Source of the DNA: Macrosoma leucophasiata
Taxonomy: Eukaryota > Arthropoda > Insecta > Lepidoptera > Hedylidae
NCBI GenBank assembly: GCA_036365455.1
Contig: JAWQUS010000032.1
Location: 17,740,001-17,804,000, forward strand
Length of the DNA stretch: 64,000 nucleotides
Reading direction: 5' to 3'
Position 1 is the first letter of the stretch. Each line of letters opens with the position of its first letter. The notes under the pieces are model-generated. The model made no database searches and was not told the DNA's origin. It saw only the letters and a program-made list of their open reading frames with translations. The translations under genes and the position numbers were made by a program. Below, one piece after another: positions 40,311 to 51,840 of the stretch.

Positions 40311-41945
40311 AACGTGCTTGGAATGAGGTCCTAAACTACTTAGGATGGCGAAGTGGTTGTTATACTCCACTTTTAGACTGTCGTAATAGACCAAAGAGGA
40401 CCTGGTGTAGCTACCAATTTGCAATAAACTTTAGGTAAAAGTAGGTAGCTGTGTGAAAGCGCTGTAAGATATGTGATCTCATTTACAGAGAATAGAACAC
40501 CGTAACTTCTCCACCATTAAGGGTTCGTGAACCCCGATCTACGCTTTATACTAATGCGGCGATAAAATAATACGATGTCGCTTTACGGTCGAACTTGCGC
40601 CATAATCCCGCGGTGCGAGATACGGGGTACACGGGGACTGCCGTGATAAACAATGTTTCTAAGGATCCCGGGATCGCATACTTGGGTAAAAGATCAGAAA
40701 CCCATAAAATGATAAAGCACATTAACCCATAATGTGCTTTATCATTTTAAGGGTTTATGTTTATGTATATTTATATTATTATGGGTTGTTGTTTAAAATA
40801 TCATTGGGAAAATTCACATTGTATAAGTGAATTCATCGAAAAACCGAACGATTCATTAGTTCTATAAAGAAAACGATCTCTGCCGCTAAATATTGGTTAG
40901 GGACAGAAATGAGCAGTTGAGCGCATTACCTATCTACCCCATTATGATGATCTACCTACCCATCTAGAAGTAGTCCTGCCAACTCGGAGTTGAAGATCTG
41001 AATTATATTTGAAATGAAATCTTTAAATTATCTTAATTCGGATTGCGTGTTGAAGGTACCTAAATACAATCTCGTGTCGTCATAGTTTTCTCTATCTGAC
41101 CTACCGTATCTAGTATGTAGTAACTACGTAAATAAGTATAATTATTTACCTTAATTAATTAGGTACCTGTAAAACAGTGTCCCTGCAACAACAAACATTT
41201 TACGAGTCGATAGAATCAATTGAGAAGCTTTGAATGCCGTTGCATATAGCGTAACTGCTTTGAAGTGGTTTTCAGTAGCGCTTCTATATGAAACTCACTT
41301 TGTAAAATCAACTCGGTTCGGAACGTTTTAGTTCTGATGTATTTCCGATGATATTCTACACAGTGTCATTGTGTATTTCACGTAAATATGCTATTTTTAC
41401 ATTATCCAAACAAAGTTTACACAAGTTCCACAATCCTATTCTCACAATGAACGATAGAGCTATTGGTATGTGTACTTACTCGGAACTTCGTCCGGTTAAT
41501 GTGCAAACTTACCCGGGTAATCGACGAAAAAACTCGACAACTGCACGATTGATTTTTAGCTTTGTAAACATTCGAACAACCCCTTTTTATACAAATTTCT
41601 GCGAAAAAAATCAGCAGTAAATTTTGCTTTGACGGTAAAGCAATTGATGTTTGAAAATATGGCGCACATTGTTTTTGTTTGAATAAAATACCGCGGATAT
41701 ATATTTCCTCGAAAGCATTGTAAGGTTGCGAAACTTATTGAAACGTATTTGGAGAATTGAAGAGAGATTGAAGAATGGTTTTATGTGATTTTTTTTAGCA
41801 TGGGACTCACTGTTAGTTTAGTTACTTTCAATCCCCATTGATGATACTTTTGTAACTTCTCTGGAGTCTGGAGACATCCTTGTTGTTAGAATATCTGGAG
41901 CTTTCCTCTCAAATTGACAGGTATTTATGGAGTAATCCTCCTATA
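40311..41945. other. Intergenic, no gene recognised
   Basis: No conserved protein seen. It contains the large hairpin at 40698-40756. Confidence 0.4.
40698..40756. repeat. Hairpin, 27-bp arms (one mismatch) and 5-nt loop
   Basis: Arm 1 is 40698-40724, the loop accca is 40725-40729, and arm 2 is 40730-40756; 26 of 27 positions pair. Confidence 0.92.
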
Positions 41946-41947
41946 AA

Positions 41948-42115
41948 TTGTATGTATGTATGTATCTTCACGCCAGGTCCCTAACGGGGTAGGCAGAGAG
42001 TGTAGAGCGCCAGATATCCCGGTCCTGACATACCTCTCATGCCTCGTCTACCTTCATGATTCTCTTCATACATGCACGCCGATTCCTAAGACTTTTGACC
42101 AACCCACCATCAGAC
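41948..42115 (-). mobile_element. CR1/Daphne-like LINE 3' end
   Basis: Minus sense ends with GACCTGGCGTGAAGATACAT and (ACAT)n, preceded by CCGGGATATCTGGCGCTCTA and the last coding codons (RRACM-type region). About 165 bp, 5'-truncated. Confidence 0.85.
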
Positions 42116-42191
42116 TATAAATTATAGACTTGGAAACCTAGTTTTAAGTGATATAGAAATAGAATGTCAATAAATCTCCGTTGAGACCTAG

Positions 42192-42757
42192 TATACAACG
42201 TGTAACAGAATTGAATGTACAACCCGAAACTAGTTAGTTCGGAATCGATAACCGAATCGATTTCAGTCATTTTTGATATAGGTAATATTTTGTCCCAGAG
42301 TAAATTACAATTAAGGAAATTATGGTCACCCATTTGGTGAACAGTCAATACAAACGAAAATGAGTCATAACATCTATCCAAAATAAAATGCTAGTCTCAA
42401 CAAGTTTATTAGAACGTTGAGTCGTTCTTTTTATAATAAATAATAATTTAAAAAATAAAATAGTGTAAAATAAAAATTCATCTTATTACTAGCGAGTGTT
42501 AAATAAGAGTACGCAAGTTACGCTACATCATACATCACTTACTTTTTTCGGTTCGTGTTTTGTGTGGCCGTAGGTAGAGGTAGGGTAAGTATGCATAGGG
42601 TGTGCATACTGTTCGTACAAATTGAGGACATCTTATTTCTTAAATAAAAAACATTAAATACATAAACATCTAATTTCAGTTCATGTATTACGATTATAAC
42701 TCCATTTTCTAATCGAGCTGTTAGATAGTGTGCATTATTCCCGTTACATGTTGTATA
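42192..42757. mobile_element. MITE H, copy 1 (566 bp)
   Basis: The ends TATACAACGTGTAACAG and CCGTTACATGTTGTATA are inverted with a mismatch or two. Probable TA target duplication. It is highly similar along its length to 63137-63705. No coding capacity seen. Confidence 0.85.
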
Positions 42758-43494
42758 GGTATATAGATGTCTATAGTCAATAATATATCAATGCGAAATG
42801 TTGTTCTTTCTCATTTTCGTTAAAATATTTATTAATACTTACAAATTTTACCGCTTTATATAAAAAGAAACCGGGCAATGGAGCATTATCCGGATCTTGT
42901 TTAGCACCCTTCCCCTTAAATTTTGTTATATCTGAATTTATTTTAGATTTAAATATAATATTAAGTATAAAATTGTATCCAGCGTTACCTATTTCCTAAA
43001 TCAAGTAAGCCACTTTCACCCTACACCATGAAATAAATATCAGCCGGTGTCATAAATAACGTAATACAGTACTGAACTTCCACCTCATTTATATCCTTCA
43101 ACTATTCGGCAGCTGGGGGGACGGGTGCCGATGAATGGCTATAAAAGGGGGAAATAGTCGTAAAGGGGAGAAAGTTTATCGGAGTAATCTAGGGATGTCG
43201 GAACTGAATAAAATCGATTTGTCGATAATTATGAAAATATCGATACATAAGTGAATTGAAGAAGGCGCGGTTATTACTTACTTACCTGTACAGTTCTACC
43301 TTGCGCTTTTATATCAATTTTATTTTTTATTCAAAATTTACGATCATAATTAAATTATCAATATTATAATTAATATAAAAATAATTATCAGTACCTATTC
43401 TTATTAAGTAAAATTACAAGATATAAAAAAAAATGTCGCCATTATATGATTGTTGATAGCTATTGTATATTTTACATCAATATTATCATTTTTT
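42758..43494. other. Intergenic, no gene
   Basis: AT-rich; nothing recognised. Confidence 0.4.
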
Positions 43495-43595
43495 GGAACG
43501 AAGTTTCTTATCGCGCGGCACGTTGGCTATTAAAAGTGAATAGGCGAGCGTCACGAAAAATCCTCACGACACTTTTGCTATAGTGCGTAGCGCTC
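43495..43595 (-). repeat. Repeat G, copy 2
   Basis: Matches 16307-16408 in inverse orientation, including CACGAAAAATCCTCACGACA. Confidence 0.65.
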
Positions 43596-43630
43596 GGAGA
43601 GAGGGCAGGCCGAGTATAGGATTCGAATTA

Positions 43631-43634
<4 letters not shown>

Positions 43635-43678
<44 letters not shown>
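43635..43678. repeat. (CT)n microsatellite
   Basis: About 21 uninterrupted CT units. Confidence 0.95.
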
Positions 43679-43895
43679 ACAGTGACCTAGGTTGTTGGTC
43701 TGTGATAGTAACAAGCCACGCGACGTTCGCGTACATTGTTTTGTCGTGTTCGTGTGTCTGTAGTTTTAGCTTTTTTAATATTTTTAAAACTAAACAATGT
43801 ATTCCGAAAGTGATTGATTCATTAGAAGTTAAAGAGGTACTTCGTTCCATTCGGGTGTCCCACATGTGACACCTCGGACAGTTTTTTATAAGTAA

Positions 43896-44065
43896 TGGAC
43901 GTGGCAAACAAGCGTGCACTTCACGTTGATGTTAAATGTTGACTGCAGCCTATGGCCACACAAAGACCATAGGTCAAAATGCAGATGCGTTGCCATTCTG
44001 AGACCTTAGTTATTATGTCACTGTAAGAGTTATTACAGGGCCATACATAACCATCTAACTCTACC
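43896..44065 (-). repeat. SINE-A, diverged copy
   Basis: ACGTGGCAAACAAGCGTGCA ... AGACCATAGGTCAAAATGCA ... ACAGGGCCATACATAACC; head reduced to CTCTACCACCG. Confidence 0.75.
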
Positions 44066-44689
44066 ACCGTTAATCGAATAAAAATATATCGGCAAAAATA
44101 TCGATATATCGAATTAAAAAAATCGACGTATCGATACTAGAGAGGCAAAGGAGCAAACTAGGGCAATCCGGAGCAAGCGGCGATACTAATAAATGGCCAC
44201 CCTGTTCATGTTGCGTAGTTGTAGTGATACTATAAAATATAAAGTGTGGAGTTTGGTGATGTGTTTATTAAAATCGAGTGGTGGTATCGCGTGTTATATT
44301 GGAATTATTTTTTAAATATTTTATTGGCATGCAATATAACAACAACCCTTGAAACCCAAATTGGTAATTTTAGAGTAGGTACAGCTTTTTTTTTTTAATT
44401 TTCTCGATGCAATCTTAAAAGGGTTTCGGTATCGGATAGCAGACCGTGAGGGCAAAGGGGTTCCCAAGTGGAGGGTCGGAGGGGGTTAGATTATCCAATA
44501 TTTTCTCAGATCATATTGGCCTTTGGAACTCTGCCGGTGAATGACAAAGAATGACTCTTTTTCTTTTCTTTTTACTCTTTGTTATCAGTTTGTAAAGGGG
44601 AAATGAGTCATTCTACTGATATACTTTTTACATTAGCGCAGTTTAATTGTAATAAAACTTGAATTAAATTTCTCAGTCACCATTATGAT
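44066..44689. other. Intergenic, no gene
   Basis: Contains clustered ATATCGATATATCGA-type AT/CG motifs at 44085-44140; otherwise nothing recognised. Confidence 0.4.
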
Positions 44690-44815
44690 CATCATTATAT
44701 CAGCTGAAAGATGCCCACTGCTGGACCTAAGCCTCCCCATAAGGGAGCATATGCCATAATCGCCACGCTTGGCATGCGGATTGGCGATCGCAGTGGTTGT
44801 AGTTTTATCAGAGAA
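44690..44815 (-). mobile_element. RTE-like LINE tail fragment
   Basis: GATGCCCACTGCTGGACCTAAG and the GCCTCCCCATAAGGGAG and CGCTTGGCATGCGGATTGG blocks are the inverted 3' region common to RTE-type elements (CAGCAGTGGGC). Confidence 0.55.
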
Positions 44816-44837
44816 TATGTAATAATACTACGTATAG

Positions 44838-45010
44838 AATGGACACTTCGACGTCCCGCCCGATTTCTTCGCCTCACCTAACCTCCTCCCCTCTTATGGG
44901 AGACGTTTGGTATTCTCTACGTGCTACGCACACAGGCGCACGTGTATATACACGTCACTGATTGATGTATGTGTAAAAGAGACCAAATTAAGCGTTTGTA
45001 TGTAATTTTA
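44838..45010 (+). repeat. Repeat F, copy 2
   Basis: AATGGACACTTCGACGTCCC ... CACGTCACTGATTGATGTAT ... AAGCGTTTGTATGTAATTT matches 14636-14835. Confidence 0.55.
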
Positions 45011-45039
45011 GGAGTGGTTTTATCGCAGGACACCGCTAA

Positions 45040-45137
45040 GCTGCGAACAGATGGACTAAAGGACGAACGGACAAACGAGCGGAAGAACGGACGGGCGAAC
45101 GGATGGACGAACGGACATACGGACGGACAGAAGGTCA
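45040..45137. repeat. GAACGGAC-type minisatellite
   Basis: About a dozen degenerate 8-12-bp units around the core (G)AACGGACG. Not a CRISPR array: units are contiguous and without spacers. Confidence 0.8.
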
Positions 45138-45325
45138 TGGCGAAACGGCGAAACTATAAGGGTTCCGTGTAAGCCAAGAAACCCTCAAAAGAAAAAATTG
45201 AGCATATTTTAAATAAAATCTGTACTTAATTAAAAATCACTTTAAAAATCTCCTAATCTTACCTTTGAACTACTAATAACCATATTATACAAAATTTTAG
45301 CTCCAGTAACGGACTTCTTTAAACT

Positions 45326-45356
45326 TGTAGCGAGATGCAACACCGTCAACATTTTT
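45326..45356 (+). repeat. Direct repeat left of the LINE
   Basis: GTAGCGAGATGCAACACCGT then CAACATTTTTTT. The partner is at 46921-46951 with two mismatches. Possible long target-site duplication. Confidence 0.6.
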
Positions 45357-45411
45357 TTCTTTGATATTTTCTAATTGTATACAATTTTTTATCTCTTTTT
45401 TTCCAATTTTC

Positions 45412-46889
45412 TTTCTGGGTGTTGTGCAACCTTTGCTGGAGATACGGAAGAATCCCAAAGGATTGGCGGTGTGCAGTCATCATGCCTTTGTATAAAGGCA
45501 AGGGTTCACGTATCGACTGCACCAGCTATCGAGCGATCAGTTTGATCAGTTTGGCAGCTAAAGTGTATGGGAAAGTCTTAGAAAGAAGAATGAAAGAGAA
45601 GTCGGACGGGTTGTTGTGGGAATCACAGGGTGGTTTCAGAACTGGAAGAGGATGTATGGACCAAGTTTTCTCCCTCCGCAACATCGTAGAGAAGCATCTG
45701 GCTGTGAGCCAGAAGGTTTTCTGCAGTTTTGTGGATCTGGAGAAAGCGTTTGATAGGGTATTACGAAAGGAGCTGTGGGACATTTTGCCAGAGTATGGTA
45801 TTGATGGCAGTCTGCTCCGTGTAATACAGTCCACGTATGTGGGCTGTCAAGCATGTGTGCGGGTAGATGGTAACATGTCACCCTGGTTTGATGTTAACAT
45901 CGGTGTCAGACAGAGTTGCGTGCTTTCGTCTAGGCTGTTTATCATATATCTGGAAAAATGCCTCCAGAGGGTGAAGTTGATGGATGTGGGAGTGCGTATG
46001 GGTGACTTAGTAGTAAACTGTCTGCTTTACGCAGATGATGCGGTAATTGTTAGCTCTACACCATCTGGGCTAGAAGCACTAGTCACAGTCATGAAAGAGG
46101 ATTGTATGGAGAAAGGCTTACAATTGAATGTGGATAAAACTAAAGTATTAGTATTTGAAAGAGATGAGCAGAGAACAAATGCAAGGGTAGTAGTAGATGA
46201 TGCAGTGTTAGAACAGGTGGATGAAATTGTATATCTTGGATGTGCTTTTAGCAAGGATGGTAGGTACACCACTGACATAGAAAGAAGAGTGCTTGCTGGG
46301 AATTGCGTGAATGGAGCGTTGGGTAAGCTGCTAGAATCTAAACATCTCAGCCAGCGGGCTCGACTAGCCGTACATAATGCTGTACTTACTCCAACGCTTT
46401 TATATGGAAGCGAAAGCTGGGTATGCAGGAAAGAGCATTAAAGTAAGTTGAACGCGGTCGAGTAAGTAAGTAAGTAAGTCGAGATGAGATCATTGCGCAA
46501 GATCTGCGGTGTATCACTCACCGATCGCGTTCGTAATGAAGATGTAAGAAAGAGGCTTTGTGTGAATGATAGTATCGGTGTAAAAATGAAAAAAGGCATG
46601 CTCCGATGGTTCGGGCATATAGAAAGAATGTCGAATGAGCGAATGACTAAACAGATATACAATGCGAATCTGGATGGTTGCAGAGGTCCAGGAAGACCAA
46701 GACTGACCTACCATGACCAAATAGGTCGAGTTCTGTCTGATGGTGGGATCAAAAGTCTTAGGAATCGGCGTGCATGTATGACGAGAATGATGAATGTAGG
46801 CGAGGCACGAGAGGTTTGTCAGAACCGGGATATCTGGCGCTCTACACTCTCTGCCTACCCCGTTAGGGACCTGGCGTGAAGATACATAC
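45412..46889 (+). mobile_element. CR1/Daphne-like LINE, 5'-truncated, RT region nearly intact
   Basis: Open frame 45419-46441 encodes RT blocks: SYRAISLISLAAKVYGKVLE, GGFRTGRGCMDQVFSLR, FVDLEKAFDRV (catalytic motif A), GVRQSCVLSS (motif B, with Ser where Gly-Cys is usual), LLYADDAVIV (motif C), TKVLVF, and LTPTLLYGSESW. A short (GTAA)n insert at about 46463-46480 then breaks the frame. The C-terminal part resumes at 46484-46879 (MLRWFGHIERM, GRPRLTYHDQI). The 3' end is GGCGTGAAGATACATACATAC. Copies of this 3' end lie at 4380, 41948, 48894 and 60878. Clade is inferred from motif style. Confidence 0.88.
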
Positions 46890-46920
46890 ATACATTTTTT
46901 TTCCAAAAGGGGGGACCTAT

Positions 46921-46951
46921 GTAGCGAGATGAGACACCGTCAACATTTTTT
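46921..46951 (+). repeat. Direct repeat right of the LINE
   Basis: GTAGCGAGATGAGACACCGT then CAACATTTTTT; partner of 45326-45356. Confidence 0.6.
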
Positions 46952-47575
46952 GTAAACTTTCATGCAACTATGGACTTCAGTCGTTCCCCGTACCCGATCC
47001 GTAACGCTAGGCTCGTTAGGCTATACCTATATACCAGTGTATTTTTATTGTCTTTTATATTCAGTTCAAGAATAACATAATTATTACGTTTAGCCTTGAC
47101 TTTAATTTCACATATTCAACCCTCAAATAATAATCTTCTGAACTCTTAATGAATGAACAGTACACAGTTAACTGTAAATAGTTAATTAGTGATGAACTTT
47201 ATTAAGTGACACTACAAATTGTAGTGGTAAATAATACATATTGGTAAAAACTGAAAATTCCAAAAGCTCTTAAATTAAAACATTTTAACGACCGTACCCA
47301 TTATCTCCAATGAAACCGAAGACTAAACCTGGTAGCGGCTGAAATAGGTCGATTCAACACATTAAAGGGTTTATGCCACTATATGCCATAAATTTAGCGC
47401 CATTAACTTCGCTCTTGCGACCACAAACTGTCAATCTACGATTAAGTACTGTAATAAACACTTAGGAACGTTAAAGCTGAACCAATGGGTATACGAAAAT
47501 AGATTTACTACCAATATAATAGATATAAAATCGAGTAGGTACAGTAGATATAATTAACGATTTTTTCTTTTTTTT
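46952..47575. other. Intergenic, no gene
   Basis: Nothing recognised. Confidence 0.4.
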
Positions 47576-47577
47576 TG

Positions 47578-47873
47578 TTATAAAGTGGCAAACAAGCATG
47601 CAGTTCACATTGATGTTAAGTGATGACTGCAGCCAATGAGCTTATAAATCATTGACTACAGCCTATAGACACCCACAAAAAGACCAGAGGTCAAAATGCA
47701 GATGCGTTACCACTTCTGAGGCCTAAGGTGTTATGCCTGTGTGCCGGAAATTACAGGGCCGTACATTACTACCTGACCGGAACACGATAGTGCTGAACAC
47801 TACCATTTATCACGGCAAGTAGATTAGGTAATGCGGTGGCGCCTACGTCCGCGAACTCTCTACCACTAGTCGA
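47578..47873 (-). repeat. SINE-A with a small internal duplication
   Basis: Full family order from AGTGGCAAACAAGCATGCAG to the CTCTACCACTAG head. The segment around GACTGCAGCC is repeated once (47626 and 47654 regions). Confidence 0.8.
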
Positions 47874-48547
47874 AATCATTATCATAGAAATAGTTGTAAG
47901 CATATAGAACCTGCACATATAAATCATAGTAGACCTGTATGGAAAACGAACCCCTTTCCCCACTCGTCAGACAATCGCATTGAAATCAAACGAAAATCAA
48001 ATTAAAAGGTTGTTAAGTCTGAAATCAAAGTGAAAGTTGAGGTTTACAACGGGGTTGTGATTACGGACAGAGGTGCTCAAACATTGAAAAATGAAACAAA
48101 CTAAATGATACATTTGTAAATGAAATGAATGACTGAATTTATTTGATAGAAATATAGATGAGATGAGATCTTCAGTATAATACAATAATTTCCTTTCATA
48201 TTTCACCACTTCATTCGCATGCAAATAACAGTTCAGAACATAATATATTTTATCAATTACTACATTATAATCATTACTATAACATTTAAACATTGATCAA
48301 ATTATATTTGGATAAAAATAACATTTCATTTTGGCCGGTCAAACACAGAAAAAATTATATTGGAACATTTACAAAACAAAAAATAGATCATACATAACAA
48401 TTATCATGTCAGCAAGAATAATTATTTTAAAGTCAAAATTTATAATTTAAGTATTCGTCCAGTGAATAAATGCAAGTATGTTTGCCTTTATATACCTATC
48501 CATTAACGATATTCGTTTGAATTATATCGTGTAATTTATTATAATAA
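47874..48547. other. Intergenic, no gene
   Basis: AT-rich; nothing recognised. Confidence 0.4.
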
Positions 48548-50028
48548 CTAGCTGACCCGGCCACGCGTTGCTGTGGCTAAAGTTTTTGTTATATTACATT
48601 ATAGTAAACAATCTAAGAGGAACAATAAGAGAACATCAGTCACGGAGTCCACTATGCTTAGTCCACTTCACACAGATGGTATTTGTAGAAAAATTTGGTG
48701 ATCTCCTTATTTGACTTTCTACTACTATAACCCTTTAGTACAATGAAATTATTTACGAACAAAGACGAAAATGTTGATGTTGGTATACAAATTCACTGGA
48801 TTGAGATTTGAAGGGGAAGTACGTTGAACACAATTAATTAAAATGTTCTTACACTTGATATTAAGCAGAAATCAATAGGTACAAAATAAAAAGTATGACC
48901 TACCATGACCAAATAGGTCGAGTTCTGTCTGATGGTGGTGTCAAAAGTCTTAGGAATCGGCGTGCATGTATGAAGAGAATGATGAAGGTAGACGAGGCAC
49001 GAGAGGTTTGTCAGAACCGGGATGTCTGGCGCTCTACACTCTCTGCCTACCCCGTTAGGGACCTGGCGTGAAGATACATACATACAAAATAAAAAGTTAT
49101 CAGATTTATTATTTCCATTTAATTTTATAACATGTTTCGATTTGTTCTGGTAATTGCTGAGCTCTTTCAACACGTTTGCGTCGTGACCCTTTGCTGCTCG
49201 CGTTGTTGAGGTTAGATTTTTTCGGTGGCATTTGACTGAAAATAATAATTTAATCGTTTAAATATTAGAAAGAGGAACTGAAAAACATGTTATAATAGCA
49301 CATTGAAATAATAAGTGCTAAATATTTTTTAATGGAGGTTAAATAAAAACAATAAAAAAAAATATTTGTATAACTATTGAAAAAATGTAGAATATTGTGT
49401 ATCATTTTTGCATTGACATTTTAATTAAATTTTATAATTATGTGATAATACTTACGTACATATATTCAAATTAAACTATAAAGTTTTGATCAATGAAGCA
49501 CAAATAAGTAAGAAACAGGATTAATTTCACTGTATTATCTTCAATAAAATATGAATTCAATTTACACTTCAGTCTATGTAACACGTGGACGGCTATGCTA
49601 ACACCAAAAGTTTAAAAAGTGGAAATAATTGAATTATACGATATTTCGTTCACTACAAAATAAATTTAATTAATTTTATAGCGTCAACAACACGTGGTAA
49701 TTATGCTGTTAAAATGTAGCTTATTTGACACGTTTGTAGATTTACCATAGCAGCGCCATCTATTGATTACTTACTCAACCCAGTCGAAAGGTATCGACAT
49801 CTGTTAGAATCATTTGGAGTTAACAGATAATTGTGACTGTCAAATAATAACAGACAAATAATTAGCAATAAATTAAAATTGCGACTATAATTTGAGATTT
49901 AAACTATCCTATCTCTCAAGTTGGATCGAACTGCACATGGTGTGCGAATTTTATTATAATCGGTTAAGTGGTTTAGGAGTCCATTGAGGACAAACATTGT
50001 GACACGAGATTTATATATATTAAGAAGA
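48548..50028 (-). mobile_element. Helitron-derived element, about 1.5 kb, with start of a Helitron protein
   Basis: Minus sense: it begins TCTTCTTAATATATATAAAT then CTCGTGTCACAATGTTTGTC, a start known from insect Helitrons, and ends CAACGCGTGGCCGGGTCAG then CTAG, fitting the CTRR rule. At 49226-49132 the minus strand reads MPPKKSNLNNASSKGSRRKR then VERAQQLPEQIE, like the N-terminus of lepidopteran Helitron proteins. The remainder of Rep/helicase is missing. A LINE tail is inserted at 48894-49083. Confidence 0.82.
48894..49083 (+). mobile_element. CR1/Daphne-like LINE tail nested in the Helitron
   Basis: It starts ATGACCTACCATGACCAAAT and ends AAGATACATACAT. The 14-bp target duplication ACAAAATAAAAAGT is at 48880-48893 and 49084-49097. 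A clear target-primed insertion of 190 bp. Confidence 0.93.
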
Positions 50029-50260
50029 TGTGCATGATTTTTTTAAGATTATTAAAGTATTTAATTTGATGAGATTTAATATTTTTTTGTCTTTCCAATT
50101 ACCGCACCATTTCATATAATGGTTATAGTACCTAAGCAATCTTTATATAGGTACATATACTATTATTCGTGCCTGGGCCTACAAGAGCCGCTATGCGGAA
50201 TTTGGTTCTAGATGTTGCATTGATCTAAATTCCTAACTGATTAATATGATAATTATTTTC
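50029..50260. other. Intergenic spacer
   Basis: Nothing recognised. Confidence 0.4.
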
Positions 50261-50261
50261 C

Positions 50262-50478
50262 ACTGGTGGTAGAGTTCCAGTGTAGGAGCTCGAGGGCGAA
50301 GGCACCACCGCATTACCTTATGTATCTGCCGCTAAATGGTAGTATTCAGCACTATCGTGTTCCGGTTAGATGGTAATGTATGGCCCCGTAATAACAATCA
50401 TAGAGACATAACAACTTAAATCTCAGGGCTGGCAATCTGAACTGCATGCTATTTTGCCACCTTCATTACAAAGAAAAA
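50262..50478 (+). repeat. SINE-A with internal deletion
   Basis: ACTGGTGGTAGAGTTCCAGT head, TATTCAGCACTATCGTGTTC, then a short 3' end GAACTGCATGCTATTTTGCC ... TTACAAAG. The CTGCAGTCATCAC block is deleted. Confidence 0.8.
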
Positions 50479-50778
50479 CAAAAAATTATCAAATAATAAC
50501 ATTCGAAATAAAACACATAGCGACGTATTATTAAATAGTAGGGATAACAACCTCAAGTTTGAGAAACACTAGCTTACTTTCAAGTTAATTCAATGCTGAC
50601 AGCGCCACAGTGATTCTATGACGCGGAGGCTTTGATGAGGGGGTGACATTCATCATTTAGTGGTGTCTAAAGATAGGTACAAGTAGTAAAATAAATCTAA
50701 GGGTAACAACTGATCAGGGTTTGCTCCTGTCACAACGATCGTTGTAATTGTTCGACGTACAGAAATTTTATTTAAAAA

Positions 50779-51105
50779 CTAGCTGCGCCCGCGACTCCGT
50801 CCGCGTGAGAATTTATGATTGTTCAGTACTACCCGGACGAAGTCTAGGGCTCAGCTTGTATAAAAGTAGCCTAAGTTACTCCTTATTACATCAGCTATCT
50901 GCCAGTGAAAGTCCCGTCAAAATCGGTCCAGCCGTTCACGGGATTAGCCGGAACAAACAGACAGACAGACAGACAGAAAAATAGACAAAAATGGTAAAAA
51001 ATGTTGTTTTGGTATATCTATCGTGTATAGATACATATGCATTTAGTATAAAGCGGTTATTTTAATATTACAAACAGACACTCCAATTTTATTTAGATGT
51101 ATAGA
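50779..51105 (-). mobile_element. Non-autonomous Helitron, complete (327 bp)
   Basis: Minus sense: starts TCTATACATCTAAATAAAAT, contains (TCTG)n, GGCTGGACCGATTTTGACGG and CACTGGCAGATAGCTGATG, and ends GGACGGAGTCGCGGGCGCAG then CTAG. A subterminal inverted pair (AGCTGAGCCC / GGGCGCAGCT) forms the 3' hairpin region. Confidence 0.85.
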
Positions 51106-51377
51106 TAAACCAGTAAGTGTGTGTATTTATATGTATGCACGTAAGAAAAATTAGGTACTTCTTTAACGTAAAAATCCAATATACCAGAACAAAACGACAA
51201 AAAAAAATTTGCAACTAACTTCAGACTGACACTTTTATCTGACGAGCACGGTAAAAATATCACTCATATTTTTGCCAATCTGGCCAAAAGAGGTATAGTT
51301 AACTCCAAAAACAACGGGATGCACTCTGGAAGTGCCGACATAAGTGAAAACTTGAATATTAACGCCACACATATTAG
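51106..51377. other. Intergenic spacer
   Basis: Nothing recognised. Confidence 0.4.
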
Positions 51378-51472
51378 ACCTTGGTCTTTGTGTGGGTGTC
51401 TATAGGCTGCAGTCATCACTTAACATCAATGTGAACTGTAAGCTTGTTTGCCACTGTCATCGCATTAAAAAA
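51378..51472 (+). repeat. SINE-A 3' end
   Basis: GACCTTGGTCTTTGTGTGGG ... CTGCAGTCATCACTTAACAT ... CATCGCATTAAAAAAA. About 95 bp. Confidence 0.8.
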
Positions 51473-51840
51473 AATTCTACACCACAACATTGTATTTACA
51501 TCACAGTAAGCATTGAATTTCATTAAATACTTTCATTTTGTATAGATATGCAAACTAGCACAAACAGAAAGAGTAGAAATTAATATAACTTGCCGGATAA
51601 ATTCCCAAACGTAACGTAAAATGTAAAAAAAATATTTTCACACAAAACAATGGGAGCTTTCGCAAAAACGATTAAAAAAATGGGAGAGTGGAAAAGTTTC
51701 TAACTAAGCTGTCAGTCAACGTTAGGGTGTGGTCCGAGTAGGAGCTTCGAGGCATAAGCGGAGCGTGTAGCGTTTATTTCAAATTTATGTTGGTAACTAT
51801 TTTTAGTATCCTATTATCATTATGAATGCGAAAGTATGTA
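51473..51840. other. Intergenic, no gene
   Basis: Nothing recognised. Confidence 0.4.

Noticed and set aside
40760..43500. Missing upstream exons of the nucleoredoxin-like gene
   Set aside because: I searched by eye for a thioredoxin-like WCPPC motif on the minus strand and did not find one with splice sites; I do not call any exon here.
45040..45137. CRISPR-like repeat array
   Set aside because: Units are short, degenerate and contiguous without unique spacers; it is a minisatellite in a eukaryotic genome.
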